From assembly GCA_002104985.1 (NCBI GenBank), contig MCGO01000135.1, forward strand, positions 40,631 through 104,630: DNA of 64,000 nucleotides. Direction: 5' to 3'. The translations under genes and the position numbers were made by a program. The notes beneath the pieces are model-generated. The model ran no database searches, was not told the DNA's origin, and worked only from the letters and a program-made list of their open reading frames with translations. Source of the DNA: Rhizoclosmatium globosum. Taxonomy: Eukaryota; Chytridiomycota; Chytridiomycetes; Chytridiales; Chytriomycetaceae. Below are positions 13,901 to 25,815 of the stretch, one piece after another (within the stretch, counting starts at the first letter, position 1; every line of letters starts with the position of its first letter).

Positions 13901-15473
13901 GGAAGTTGATAAACTGCATGGTTTAGTTCACAAACGGAAACGAGTGTTGAAGGGGCAGCTTGGTAAGTTTAATGACTCTAATTTACCACGCTCATACATA
14001 TTCGAAGGCACTGTTGACTTGTATAATGTGTGCATGTCACTGCAATCATCGCTACGTTTGAACGAAACATATGCTCTCAATGTCCTCACCATTCTATCTC
14101 ACGACCGAGAAATTCTTCTTAAGCTTGCGGATTATGCACCTCTTGGAAACGCGATTGTCAAAGTACTCAAAACGACAGTTACTTCTCTCAAAATGTGCTT
14201 TTCGGATGAGTACATTGGCTTTCGGACGCTCTTGTATCATGAGTCTGCTGTGGCAACTTGTCTCAAACCTGATGCTGGATCTCTTGAGACTTACACGTCC
14301 AGTAAACTGGATGAACGCAAGGTTTTGATGGAGAAGCTGCTGGCAGTGTTAACAATACTTCGTAATCTGAGTGTCGTTACTGTTGAGAATCAACCATGGC
14401 TCGCAAAACACCCAGACTATGTGAAATGTTTAGTTGACGCGTTAAGGATATCGCCCTTCGAGAAATTCCGTGATTCGAAGAACAATAATTTCGACGATGA
14501 TAGTATATTTGACGAATACGGATTGGATCCTGATGATATCTCTTCACTTGATACACCTTTGGACGAAGATTTGAAATTGAGTGATGGATTTCGCCGTGCT
14601 GAGAAGTTAATGTTTCAGGATGCTGCAACGCTTGTATTGGAAGTCCGAAGAACGGCGTTCGTAGCTTTGGTCAATGTTAGCGTCCAAGTCAAGCTTGCAA
14701 GCGTGTCTGATGCGCAACTTGTCTCTAACATAATATCAGACGCGCTGCAAATACATTCGGATTTGTTGGAGTCCTGTCATCATACTCCAGCCTCATTGTC
14801 CTTGGCTTGGTCGACAAATCCAGGATCCAGCGCGTTTTTGGGCGATGACTTGCAGCCTTGGATGCTTCTTGATGGACTGTCGAAGTTGACGATTGATATT
14901 CACAACATGGACCTGTTTGCCGAATGTACGGATTTGGAGCGGCTTTTGAAGTTGTGCTTGAAAGTACTACCACAAACTGGTGGGTTTTCGGCAACTGGCA
15001 CTCAAGAGGAATTGGTTTGTTGGGAACTTGCTATGTCCTGTTTATACCATCTTGTCGTCATTATTGATGGTGCACCTGGGAACGATGCTCGGAATGGATC
15101 TGATTCGTCAACTCCAGTTACACCACGTATGCCTCCCATGTCAAAATCTAAGCAGTGTACATTCTCGAAAGTACCAAGTCTTGTGCCGCTTCTGATTAGT
15201 CTCATGAGAAGGCCCGCGTTACCTGGAATGGTCAACCAAAGTCTGAATCAGCAGTACGACCCGCTATGCATCAAAGCCAGTCGCATATTCATGGAGGCGC
15301 TACAAAGGGGAGGTGATGAAGCGCGGAGAGTTGTTAAGAAGTTTGAAAGTGCACTGGTTGGGTTGGCGATCACTGGTCCTGCCCCTGCAAACACTTCTGG
15401 GGGTATTAGTGAGGAAGTTTGGCGTCGCGTTGGGGATATTTTGTTTTTGATGAACGATGAGGCGGAAGTTTAA
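10975..15473 (+). CDS. ARID-domain subunit of a SWI/SNF chromatin remodeller (Swi1/BAF250-like)
   Basis: Predicted protein of about 1466 residues from three exons (10975-11937, 11985-13222, 13275-15473). The N-terminal half is low complexity: Gly/Ser/Thr, then long Gln tracts encoded by mixed CAA/CAG. An ARID DNA-binding domain follows; it contains FVDYYTLFYVVLDFGGFERV, is split by the second intron, then reads SWKAIAERM and ALRKYYANYLHAFE. The C-terminal third is helical and resembles the BAF250/Osa C-terminal region, with RRTAFVALVNVSVQVKL and acidic stretches. The protein should target SWI/SNF to AT-rich DNA and act in the nucleus. One G is missing from a G run at 12872-12875, shifting frame between MGAMG and MGSLGTG; no splice sites fit there, so I read it as an error. 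Alternative names are Swi1 or ARID1. Confidence 0.85.
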
Positions 15474-15743
15474 AGGATTACGGCTGTGTAGAATGATTTT
15501 TACGTTATACGTTGTTTTGTAAAAAGGCTTTTTGGAAATGAAGCTGTTTATTTATCGTACATTTCGGGCACTTTCCTTTCAAAAGCAGCAAACAAACTCC
15601 ATTTTTGTTGAGCATTGAAATGAGTTGATTGAATGGAAACTTTAGAACAAATTTACATGTGAAGTTTTCATTTAAAAATCATATCTTCAGTTTATTATAA
15701 GTATATAGAAAGTCACGATATAGATATAGACGCAATAAGGTCT
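15474..15743. other. Shared 3' region of convergent genes
   Basis: About 270 AT-rich bases between the stops of the ARID gene and the ferric reductase gene. No gene is visible. It probably holds both poly(A) sites. Confidence 0.5.
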
Positions 15744-17581
15744 TTACAAAGCAAATGGCTCCACGACCAAATTGATTTGAACATTCTTGTTATCACGTTG
15801 AAACTGAGTGGAACTTTGAAGAGCATGCTTCGTCAAACCTCCAGAACCACAGACAAACAAGCCAACTTCAACAGAAGATGTATCCAAGTCCACAACGGAA
15901 ACATGCTTCTGCAAAATCGCGAGAAGGTCTGAACGTTGGTGGTGCAATTGATGACCAGCCAGTCCAACTTCCTCCAAATTCTTCTCAGACATAAGTTTTG
16001 TAGCAGTAAGGTTTTCGATGGACTCAGGGTCCTGCGCAACAGCATCGCCACGAGTTTCGTAAAGCTCGACTGACAAGTTTCCGCCAGTCTGCTTTCCTTT
16101 AGCAATAAGCTCTTTGACAAGGGAAAGGTTTTCCATTCCAACGACTCTAGCAGACCAAACCAACAGAACCTTTGTGCTTTCATGTGCCAAGATTTTCTCG
16201 ATTCCTTGAACTGAAGCGGCAAGTCCAGTTCCACCAACGTAGAACACGTACATATCGGGAGTCTTCTTTCCAGCCACGCCAACGGAATTCAAGAACCCGA
16301 TTTCACTTCCGAAGGGGCCTTGCAAGCAGACTTCAACCTCGCCGACGGTGCCTGCGGCCTTACGTTCTACCAACAGAGCCTGCAACTTCCAAGTCCACTC
16401 TTTCTGGTTTTCGCTGGCAGTGGCGAACAAGAATGTGACGCTTTCGGCATTGGCACGAACGACGGACCAGGGGTGGAACTCGTACTTGGATACTTCAGGG
16501 AAACAAACTCGCATAAATTCTCCTGGGCGGACGGTTGCGGCTTTTTTCGTTGCGATTGTGAGGGTAACGTAGCCACAGTCCTCAAAGATAACGTTCGAGA
16601 CTTTGTCTCTTGGAGAGTAGCGTGAGTAGAGACGCATGAATCCATCGACAGTGTACATAAAAAGACCTGGTAACAGAAGGTGGTTAGGAGTTGATGGTGA
16701 ATTAGTTGAAAGGAGCTTACCAGGAAGAATGTAGTAAATACAGTTGGATGCATGGAAGTATGCGAAGAGAATGAAGATAAAGACGAGGAAGTGTGTGTAG
16801 AAGAACACGTTGAAGTACTTGCGACGAACAAAGTCCAACGATGTCAGGGTGATGATGAGCAGCGCAACTGTTGCTACAATTCCAGTGACTCCAACAAAGT
16901 CGTGGTCTCCCCACTCTGGATTTTTCGGAACTCGGATCATGTTGAGAGGGTCTCTGTTGTTGAGGACGTATTTCATAATACCATCAACAGTGTGGAAGAC
17001 GGTCAACCACCAGATAACACGGCCAATCCAAATGTGAACTCGAGCCATGGCAGTGTAAGGGAGGTCAAAGAATGTGGCGAGGAAAGAATTCTTGGAGACG
17101 GGAATCATGACAAAACCCATAAGGACAGCGAGGGCGTCACCAGACACGTTAAAGAGGTAGTTGACAGTTGAAAACAGATAGTTGATTGTTTTTCCAGGCT
17201 TCAGCTTCGCAACCATGTTGTTCCACATCATGAAGAAACCATCGCAGCACAGCCAGCAGCCACTACCAACGCCAAAATAAACCAGGTTAGCTCTGCAACG
17301 GAAATAGTGGACGTCTTTGTGATTGTACGAGAAAGGATGCGTTGAAGACGAGGGATTCGACGGGCAGCTTCAGAAACCGCAAGAGTGGCAACCAGGAACG
17401 CGTAGTAAAAGATCAAGGAGTATTTCAATGTAGGTCCCATGTTATGCATGTTCTTATCGACACACATATCGGCGAGGCACCAACTACTGTTGTCGATAAG
17501 GAACCAGACGAACACGAACGACGCAGGGAAGAAGAAGAGCGACACGGCTCCAAAGACGAGCTGGGATCTTGTGTACTTCAT
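15744..17581 (-). CDS. Ferric reductase / NADPH oxidase family transmembrane protein
   Basis: FRE/NOX-type oxidoreductase of about 594 residues that moves electrons from NADPH through FAD and two hemes across a membrane. The start at 17581 (MKYTRSQLV) opens a hydrophobic helix. The heme-binding transmembrane core contains paired His residues in ARVHIWIGRVIWWLTVFHTVDG and YTHFLVFIFILFAYFHASN. A FAD-binding barrel follows with HPWSV, then the NADPH-binding fold with GGTGLAASVQGIEKIL and the C-terminal FVCGSGGL. One 54-nt intron at 16667-16720 (GTAAGC..CCAG) has no stop and is a multiple of three, so it is easily missed. One T appears lost from a T run at 17236-17238, breaking the frame. It could reduce iron at the surface or make superoxide. 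No EF-hand is seen, so ferric reductase is favoured. Confidence 0.85.
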
Positions 17582-18823
17582 AACTTGGTTGGGTCTATGG
17601 ATTTCACGAAAAGTTAAGCGAGAATGGGGGGATGTGCAAAAAAGGCCATGGAATTTATACGAACAAGGATAACAATGATTGGTTGGATTGTCGCCCCGTT
17701 GGTCCCGATTGGCAGGAAGAATCCGTCGCTGAATAAAAAAATTCATACCAGCTGCTTGCATCACCATGGGCTTGGACAGGCTTGCAATCTTATTGGTCAA
17801 ATCGATCCACGCAATCCCAAATTTTAGTAAGGAGCACAAGATGAGGGTCATAACAGTCGATGTTGCTTTGCCGAATAACGAAGTTGGACCTTGCAGACGC
17901 CCCTTTCTTCATTATCTGTATGTAGACACAAGTGTTGTCGTGTGTGGAGTTTGTTTTCGGGATTTTTTTATGATCCCCTTTCATCGTAGCGATAAGTCTC
18001 TGGCGCATATTCAGATTCAAATACGTCAATCAAGACCGACTACTGTAAAAGAAGCAGGACAGGAATGTGGCATATGTTGTTGATGGGTTTGCGCATGCTG
18101 ATGATCATCCAACCAAGTCGAAAACGTCAAAATCAAGGCATTCAGCAGTTTATCTGAACTTTATAATCAGCTTAGCCGTACACTTGACAAGTGAGTGGGA
18201 CATTGATGATGGAACTTGGGAATAGGTATGTTTGCAACATTAATGCCCGTCAAGTTGAGCATAATCAATCAAGAGCGACATAGACCTTTAAGAAAGTTAA
18301 AAGGCCGTGGCGAGCTGCTGCCATTACTTTGGGAATTGCAATTGGGAACTCAAGACATTGTGTTGAAAAGGGGTCAGGAAACCACGAGCACTTGAGTATT
18401 AACAGAGATATTCGTTCCTGCAGCCAGAGGGTTATTTGGCGGGTGGTGATTCTGACCACCTTCAAAACAAGTCGTTGATTCATTGTTGCTGCTATGAGTT
18501 ATGGACTTTGGCGTCCAATCAGCGTCAATCCGCGGATCAGTTGAACCCAGTCGGCTTTAGTTTACTGAAAGATTCTCAGTTTTGATTCGTTGGTGCCGCC
18601 GTCCCTCTAATTGAAGCACCAGTTTGACAGCCTGAGTTGAGTGTGTGTGATAAGCCGCTTCTCACTTGAGTCTCACTCTCTTCCCGGGTTCTTCAACTGG
18701 AACGTCCTCCTCGCCCGAGAACACTCACATTCAAGGCCCAAAGTTCTACGAGGACGAAAGACTCGTCATCGATGGTCGTGCAAGTATTTAAGTGGTAGAA
18801 AACACTTCGTATGATTCAATCAT
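17582..18823. other. Long intergenic stretch, possible stray exon
   Basis: About 1.2 kb without a confident gene. A short open stretch on the plus strand ends at about 18791 with GPKFYEDERLVIDGRASI and a TAA. It looks more protein-like than its surroundings but has no start codon and no clear partner exon. The rest shows nothing I can name. The promoter of the ferric reductase should lie at 17582-17850. Confidence 0.3.
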
Positions 18824-19864
18824 CTATTCAAATCCGGATAGATCCCCAAAAGAAACAAAATCTGCGCCTTCTTCGAGCTCCTTGCCTGTTGGAACGTCTC
18901 CCATTTTCCACTTGACGCCTTCGGTGAGTGCATCCAATGGTTCAACCGAGACAAATCCTTTCAGTGTATCTCGTCGAGTAGCTATTTAGTTAAAAACGAG
19001 GTTAGTAACTTTGCACAGCAAACAATCTCTGGTTCTAAATAATAAAAATAATAATACTCACCGGCATGGTATAGTACAGAACGGGGTGATGTAGTGATAG
19101 CATCTCGTGCATATTTATCAGGAAGACCAAATACTTGTAAGAGATTCATGACATCATGTGGACTCCTGAGGTCGAGAGCACGAATGGCATCACTTGTGAC
19201 CACCAGATGCTTTCCAGCCGTGACACGCAGAATAGACTGAAGATTACTAATGATATTCCTACGAGCATTCTGATCACGGATGCATGGACCGTAGGATAGT
19301 TCGAAGTAGATTCCCTTCTGGATGGCAGTGTTGAGGGTAGTTTTCCTGAGGTTGAACGGCAGCTTTGTCGACAAATCAAGCTGAATAATGTCGACATCAG
19401 CGTTTACTGCCGAGAGCAGGGCCTTTTCCGTGAGTGGTTTGACAGCGAGGACGTCGTAGTTTTGCAGTTTCTGATTTCCCGCGTCGATTCTGAGATTTGT
19501 GTTTGAGTCGTCGAGAACAATTGTGAGTCGTTCGAGGATGCGAAACGTTGTTTGTTTTGCGTCTGATTGAGAGACTTCGGGTGCGAGGCCGGGTGTTGCA
19601 CGTGAGTCCCGGAGCTTGTTTGGTTTAATGTTAAGTATTAGATGGTATTTAATTGTGAGTGAGAGAAAGTAGGTACATTCGAGAGACTCTTGACTTCGGT
19701 GTTGCGGGCGACTACTGTTACGCCAACTAGACATGGACAGTGCCCAGTTAGACTACATATGAACCTAATATCAGACAAGGCTTACATCGCTGCTGCATCT
19801 CAAGTGCCGCAGCATACTCGCTGGCCCCGAGGGATCCGGCTGGAAGGTTCAGGTCGAAGAACAT
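18824..19864 (-). CDS. RPP1: RNase P / MRP protein subunit p30 (Rpp30/Rpp1)
   Basis: Protein of 279 residues in four exons: 19786-19864, 19677-19726, 19062-19614 and 18824-18981, with joining phases and GT-AG borders. It starts MFFDLNLPAGSLGASEY. The PHP/TIM-barrel-like core has NYDVLAVKPLTEKAL, DVDIIQLDLSTKLPF and the conserved GIYFELSYGPCIRD, followed by SNLQSILRVTAGKHLVVTS. This pattern is diagnostic of the p30 subunit, which is a scaffold in nuclear RNase P for pre-tRNA 5' maturation and in RNase MRP for rRNA processing. The C-terminal exon is acidic and ends DLSGFE. The gene is complete. Its start lies 35 bp from the stop of the next upstream minus-strand gene. Confidence 0.93.
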
Positions 19865-19898
19865 GTCTCTTTCTTTCTTTTTTTTATTATAACCTTCG

Positions 19899-22800
19899 TT
19901 ACCTCTGCCCCTTCATTAAAAAATCATTCACTAAATGATCTGGATGTCGTGTGAGCAAATCATCCAGTTCTCGCAGCTTCTTGAGCCTCTCATCATTCAA
20001 GGCTTCAATCCCCTTCACGTTCAGTGAGGATCCTGCGGAATGAGGTGGCTGTTGCTTATTTGAGGGCCCTCCTCTCCGTCCGTATTTAGCGAATGCTGAA
20101 TTTGCTCTTGACGACTGAACACTTGATTCTACTGATTGTACAAATGGCCATTCCTCCTTCTTTTGTTCCTTGAATGATCCGTCTGGGAATATCAGTCGCG
20201 ATTCGGATTGCAGGTTGTCCTAAAAGTTGGTGTTTAAATGAGGATGGATTGTGCAAATGTCACATTACGAACACTCACTCGAATCTTTTCCAGCTTGTGC
20301 TTCTCCTGTCCAAAGAAATCATCCTTCAAATACTTTGTCCTCGCGTCATTATTATCTTGCTTGTGATGCTGTGCTCCATGCAACGGCATTCCACTGAACC
20401 CATCCGTTTGCTTCTCTTGAAACTCATTCATCCAAATGTACGATTTCTTACTCTCCTCCTTCAGTGCCTTGATTTCGCGATCTTGCTGCGCCAATATTTC
20501 TTTCTGCTGTTCTAGCACAGATGGTATGAAGAATTTGGATTGTTTCAACGTGTGATTCAATTCAGAGTGGTGTGAAGCCATGATGTCTTCGAGGACCGTA
20601 GGTTTGTTTTCTGGTGATGGAATTCATAAGAACTCATGCTCACTAAATAATTCAACTCAACTCTTTGGTTTCAAGAATATAGGAACGGGTGATGACAAGT
20701 CGTCCTTGATTTTCGCATCTTCGTCTTCAAGTTCCTGCATATTCCAAATCGTAACATTAGGAAAAAATTATCACAAGAATTTATACTCACGCGCTGAATA
20801 TTCAGCAACTGCTCCAACACTGCCGTTGTATCCACTTTACTTTCTCTTGGTTGAGTTCTTTGAGATGGAACACCCTCAAGAGAATCAGAAAACAGTTCCT
20901 TTTGTCGTGTCGCTGGACGCGGTGGATGCGCCATTTTTTGAGTCAAAGATTCCGAAAGCTGTTGTGTCATGGCTTCGTTCAAAGAAACAGGGAACCCTCC
21001 ATTATTCTGTGGCGGCTTCTTCGCACGGAGAGTTGGGATAGGAGGAGAGTTTGATCGGAACGGTGGTGCTTCTATCTCCTGCTGTTGTGAAACACTGTTT
21101 TTTGATCCTGAGTTCCCAGTAGGACCGTTCTTATTCCGTTGTTCAGCTTCTTGCATAGCCTTTTCACGCCTTGCTTCGTCTTCGCGAGCTTTTGCTTGCT
21201 TCTCGGCGAGTTTGCGGTCGTTTTCGGCTTGTGTTTCGGCTTCCTTCCTGCGTTGTTCTTCAAGTTCCCGTGCATACCGCAGTCGGAGAAATTCCTGCTC
21301 TTTAACTATCCGTTCTTGTTCTTTGGCTTCTTCGGCTTGTTTCTCGGCGAGAAGTTTTGCTTTCACAGCTTCACGTTCTTGGACCTGTTTCTTGAGTGCC
21401 TCCTTTATGGTTTTTAAAAGAGTTAATAGGTATCATATTGATCTAATATCTGTTACTTGGATTTCAAGCTGTGCTTTGTGTTTCTGTTCGATTTCAGCAC
21501 GTTGCCAGTCAGGCATTTGATCCACATTCACTTGTCCGCGAAGGAATGTTTTTGGTGCATCATGTTTTGGTAGCAGTTGTTGCTGCTGTTGCTGTTGTCC
21601 TCCGTTGGCAAACCCACCAAATCCTGTTGTTGCATAAGACTGTGGCTGCTGAGAGGCAATGCCCATTGCTGGTGCTCCATATGGCTGAGCGAATCCACTT
21701 GCGAGTTGAGAAAGAAAGTTCATCCCAAGTTGTTGAGCTATTTGAGATTGGTCTGGGGGATGTTGCATTCCGCCACCACCACCACCACCATATTGATTGG
21801 ACATATTGTGGGATTGTTGAGGATTATTTGGCTAGTATAAAATTGAATTATTTCATCTCCTTCGAACTGTTTTCTGCTTACATCGCTTCTAGTATTCCGA
21901 AGGTTCGTTGACACTGTTCCATCAGAGTTTCGAAGGGGTGCTCCGGCACCTGCTTTCCCCCATGGATTAAACTGTTCCATTTCTCTTTCTTTCTAATGAT
22001 CCAAATAACATTGGCCTGTTAGAGTGAACAGTGGTTTTACCTTTACGAACCTTGATTTCCTCGGCACGTCTCCTTTGCTTCTCCATATCTTCACGCTCCT
22101 TTTTCATTCGCACTTGTTCATTCAATTCTTGAAGATATTGAGATTTCTAAATTGTATGCGTCAACACAAGATCCCATAGTTTTCCTTACATCATGAGTAA
22201 CATTGATTTGCTGAGCCATCCGTCTCCCAAAATGCATACCCTCCTGAGGGTGCGAATTCTGTCCATAACTGCTGTTATTCCCAAAATAAGACTGCTCCTG
22301 CGGTTGATTATATTGACTGTTTGGGTAAGGGGGCTGTTGACCGACGAGACCGCCATGCTTTCGTTGTTTGTTAAACGCGTACTTAACAATAAACTTTTAA
22401 GTAGTACCTGTATTTGACCATACCCAGGTGACCCATACCCTCCTCCAGTTGGTGCACCACCTGAATTCCGATCAAATCCTCGATCCCGTTCTTTCCGTTC
22501 TCGGTCTTGCAGCATCTGTTGTTCTATGGAATCGTCTCAGACTTCGCAATGAGAACAATTGTAAAAAGGTCGACTCAACTCAACTCAGCCGCGTATTGCA
22601 TTGAACGTTGGTTCCTGTTCCCTCCTTCAGGTCCTTGAGAGCCGTACCCGATATTGGACATTCCTGTATATTGTTGTTGTGGAGGCTGAGGGCGTGGCGG
22701 ACTGCTTGTTCCGTATGGTGGTTCGCGATTGTACTGCGATTGCTGATTGAACTTTAATGAGTGCATTTCGATCTTATTCTGAGTAAATACCATTGGGTAA

Positions 22801-23410
22801 GGATCTTGGTAGGATTGGTAACCAGGATTGTTGGAGTGGTATGGATCATGACTTTGGAACGACGGCTGGTATTGTTGACGTGGCGGTGCGTATCCGTAGT
22901 CAGCGCCATTTGAATAATTGTTTTGAGGGTATTTTGGACCAAATGATGGCGGAGGCTGATTAGGTCTTTGGGAAGTGCCATAAGCTCAATTTTCAAGAGT
23001 GGAGGAGACCTACGTAATTCCTGGATCATTCCACGATTGGGATGGATGCCTTTTTTGGGATTGCGTGTTTGGTTGTGAATGGTTGGGCATGGAGGAGAAG
23101 AAGTCGCGTCCTGACTTTGAATTCAGTCATCTTTGATACGTACAGTCTTCATCACCTCCTCTCTGATCATAGCGTTCCATCACCGAGCTTTCTTTTCCAA
23201 TCAGGGGATCAGCAATGCTGACAACTAGCTCTCGTTGTTGTTCGCGTAGCCTCCTTAATCGTGGATTTTGTTGAGCTTGTTGCGCCAAGAATTGCTAGGC
23301 CACGGAAGAATCTTAGAACCTCTCCATCAGCCGATGGCACTCATTACCTGCATTTCTTGCTGTCGCTCCTGCTTCAGCGTCTGCCGTCGGACGTCATCGG
23401 TTCCAAACAT
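19899..23410 (-). CDS. Gln/Pro-rich coiled-coil protein, CSPP1-like (centrosome/cilium)
   Basis: Intron-rich gene read from about 23410 (MFGTDDVRRQTLKQERQQEMQ, 21 residues, shown here as MFGTDDVRRQ..EMQ) to a TAA at 19899. The last exons are 20279-20610 and 19899-20219. It alternates charged coiled-coil blocks (YLQELNEQVRMKKEREDMEK; MPDWQRAEIEQKHKAQLEIQ) with long Pro/Gln/Tyr-rich and Gly-rich disordered stretches. The segment NPWGKAGAGAPLRN after a coiled coil resembles the conserved motif of CSPP1, a spindle-pole and ciliary-axoneme microtubule protein. The C terminus reads LKKLRELDDLLTRH. If the CSPP1 link is right, the protein would act at the basal body of a flagellated zoospore. CCDC66-like or another microtubule coiled-coil family is the alternative. 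At least one exon junction near 23110-23125 does not fit in frame, so exon borders are tentative. Confidence 0.55.
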
Positions 23411-23536
23411 TTCATCAAAGAATTGTCACTCAAGTAAGTCAACCAAGTAAAGTAATAAGATAAGCGCTTTAAATAACAAAGCAGTCTCAAATAAAATTAG
23501 AGTGAAAGGAAAAGAAATAGATGAATTCAAATGAAT

Positions 23537-25507
23537 TTAGTGCTTGGCACCGAATTGAGATTCAGTCACACCAGCACCCAATGCAGCAGTAGCAGTCACA
23601 CCTCCCTGGACAGTACGAATCAAGTTATCGTAGTATTCGGCTCCAGACCACTTTTGGTGAGTCAAGGTCTCCACGCCGTTAGCGCGCTCTTGACGTTGAA
23701 TACCCTCGACGTAGGCAAGCATACCGCGAGCAGCGTAGTCCTTGGCAAAGTTGTCAGAGATGAGAGCGTTGGAGTGGAACTAAATTTGAGTGTTAGATAA
23801 CTCGAATGACAATGACAATAGAATAACAAACAACTTACACCAGCCAATGTGATGAACTGCCAGACGAATCCAAGACGTCCCAACTCTTCAATGAATCCTC
23901 GGATCTGAGCGTCGGTCATACCGGCGGCGTCCCAGTTGAAAGATGGGGACAAGTTGTAAGCCAACATAACGTTGGGGTGAACAGAGAGAACTCCAGCAGA
24001 GAATTCCTTAGCCTGGGAGAGGATTGGCTTAGCAGTCTCCATCCACAAGAGGTCAGAGTATGGAGCGTAAGCAATAGCACGAGAGATACAAGCTTTAGTT
24101 CCACCCTGGTAACGGAAGTAACCCTCACGAACTCTTGGCTTGTTCCAGCACCAGTATGGGTCGACACCAAAAGACTTGGCCAACTTACGAGCCTCGGAGT
24201 TTGACAATGAGTTGGCCTTTGCGGTGAACTCGGCAATCTGGGCATCCTTCTTTGGGTTGTTGGAAGCCTTGAGGGCTTCAATGACGGCAGCAGAGTAGAG
24301 CTTGATTCCAGCGGCAGCGACCCAGTCAGCCTCAACCTTGGCAAGAGCAGGACCGATTTTACCGGCAGCCTGAGCATCCTCCATCACCTCGGCAAGAGGT
24401 CTCTGGCTCGCGTTAGTGGAACCAAGAATGAAAGCGTGGTCACGACGATCAATGTTGGAAGTGATCAAAGTAGCAGCCTCCGCATCAGTTCTGGAAACAA
24501 TAATGTTCTCCACAGCCATGATATCAAACTGAAGACGAACAGCAACGAGACGATTAATGTGCTCTTGGACAGGGACCAACACCTTTCCAGCCATGTGTCC
24601 ACACTTCTTGGTTCCAGCCATTTGGTCCTCCAAGTGGATTCCGGCGGCACCACGCTCAACAAACATCTTGGCAAGCTTCATGGTAGCAGTGATACCACCG
24701 TGACCGGTGTCGGCATCGGCAATAATTGGACGGAGGAAGTCGTGGACTGGTTGGGAGGCACGGGCGGAAGGTGGGAGGGAAAGACGGGCTTCGCGTTGCT
24801 TTCTGTCGTGGAATTGTTGGGCGAGGAAGAGGTGCTCAACCTTGTTTGGAACAGTGTCCATTGGGTAGTCGGCAAGGTCTGGGCCTGGCTCGTTGGAGGT
24901 GGACGCTGTTGAGGAACACTGCCATCCAGACACGTAGATTGTGTCGAGGAACTTGCCCATTTGGATAACCTATATTTAAGATATTAGGAATCTGCAGTAT
25001 AGGTTGTAGAGAGAGAAAGGGGGAAGGAAGGTGGCAGTCCATGTGGCGCGAGGCTCATGGGGGTAGCAGAAATCTGGTGAGTGAACGTCAATCCTGAAAC
25101 AACGGGTGAATCCACGCAAATCCCTTGTCTCATCCCACAGAGTTCAGTGTTCTAGTTGTTGTATAAGTACGTGCCTGGATTGGGTCAAGGGCTCCGTAAG
25201 TTCGAGAAGCAGTCTTGTTTTGGTGGTGGGTCTTGAGCAGGGACCAGAGCTTCTTGGCCTGGGTGTTGGACGCGTAGTCTTGGGTCATTGTTCCGCGCTT
25301 AACAGCAACTGCATTTAAAAGAGGAAAGGTGGTGGGTTAGAGGCCGTGCTTCAAGGGGGTGCTGCATCTAGTAGTACCATCTGCAGCTGAGTATGGTCGG
25401 ATAATCTGGGCAAATCTCTGAGACTTCCATCCAGCTGCAATCTGCGCAGTTTGAGCTTGGAATCCCTTTTCCTCTTCAGCGAGTTGGGCGGCAGTGAGTT
25501 GTGGCAT
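23537..25507 (-). CDS. ICL1: Isocitrate lyase
   Basis: Glyoxylate-cycle enzyme cleaving isocitrate to glyoxylate and succinate, allowing growth on acetate or fatty acids. Four exons (25378-25507, 25175-25308, 23839-24969, 23537-23779) give 545 residues in a continuous frame. The active-site motif KKCGH is present in [15 protein letters not shown]. Other family blocks are [32 protein letters not shown] and TWTD-equivalent regions. The start [13 protein letters not shown] matches the family N terminus; in-frame ATGs further upstream belong to the leader. The C-terminal tripeptide is AKH, one residue off a peroxisomal PTS1 such as AKL, so glyoxysomal import is possible but unproven. The second intron starts with GC rather than GT. 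Confidence 0.96.
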
Positions 25508-25815
25508 TTTTGGTGAGAATAGTTTGAAGGAATCTTTTCGCTCTCTCCCCCCCGAGTCTCCCCGCGGAACAAACACGTGGGACCGTGACGTCATAAAGAG
25601 AACCAGGTGTTTTAATAATGGATTTCTCATGGATATGAACAAGAGCAACGGTTTGAATTCTTTTGTATGGTTGCATTTGGTCACTTTCAAAGCAATCGGA
25701 AACAAATAAATCAACAGGAAAGCAGGATTCAACATGATCGTTACAACTTCTCTTCATTCTCTAGAATCTACAACTGATGAAAAAATAATTAGGGACGTTG
25801 TTTATTGGATTTTGG

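Noticed and set aside
25378..25735. Upstream in-frame extension of isocitrate lyase
   Set aside because: In-frame ATGs exist up to 25735, but the extra residues do not fit the enzyme family, whose N terminus matches the start at 25507.
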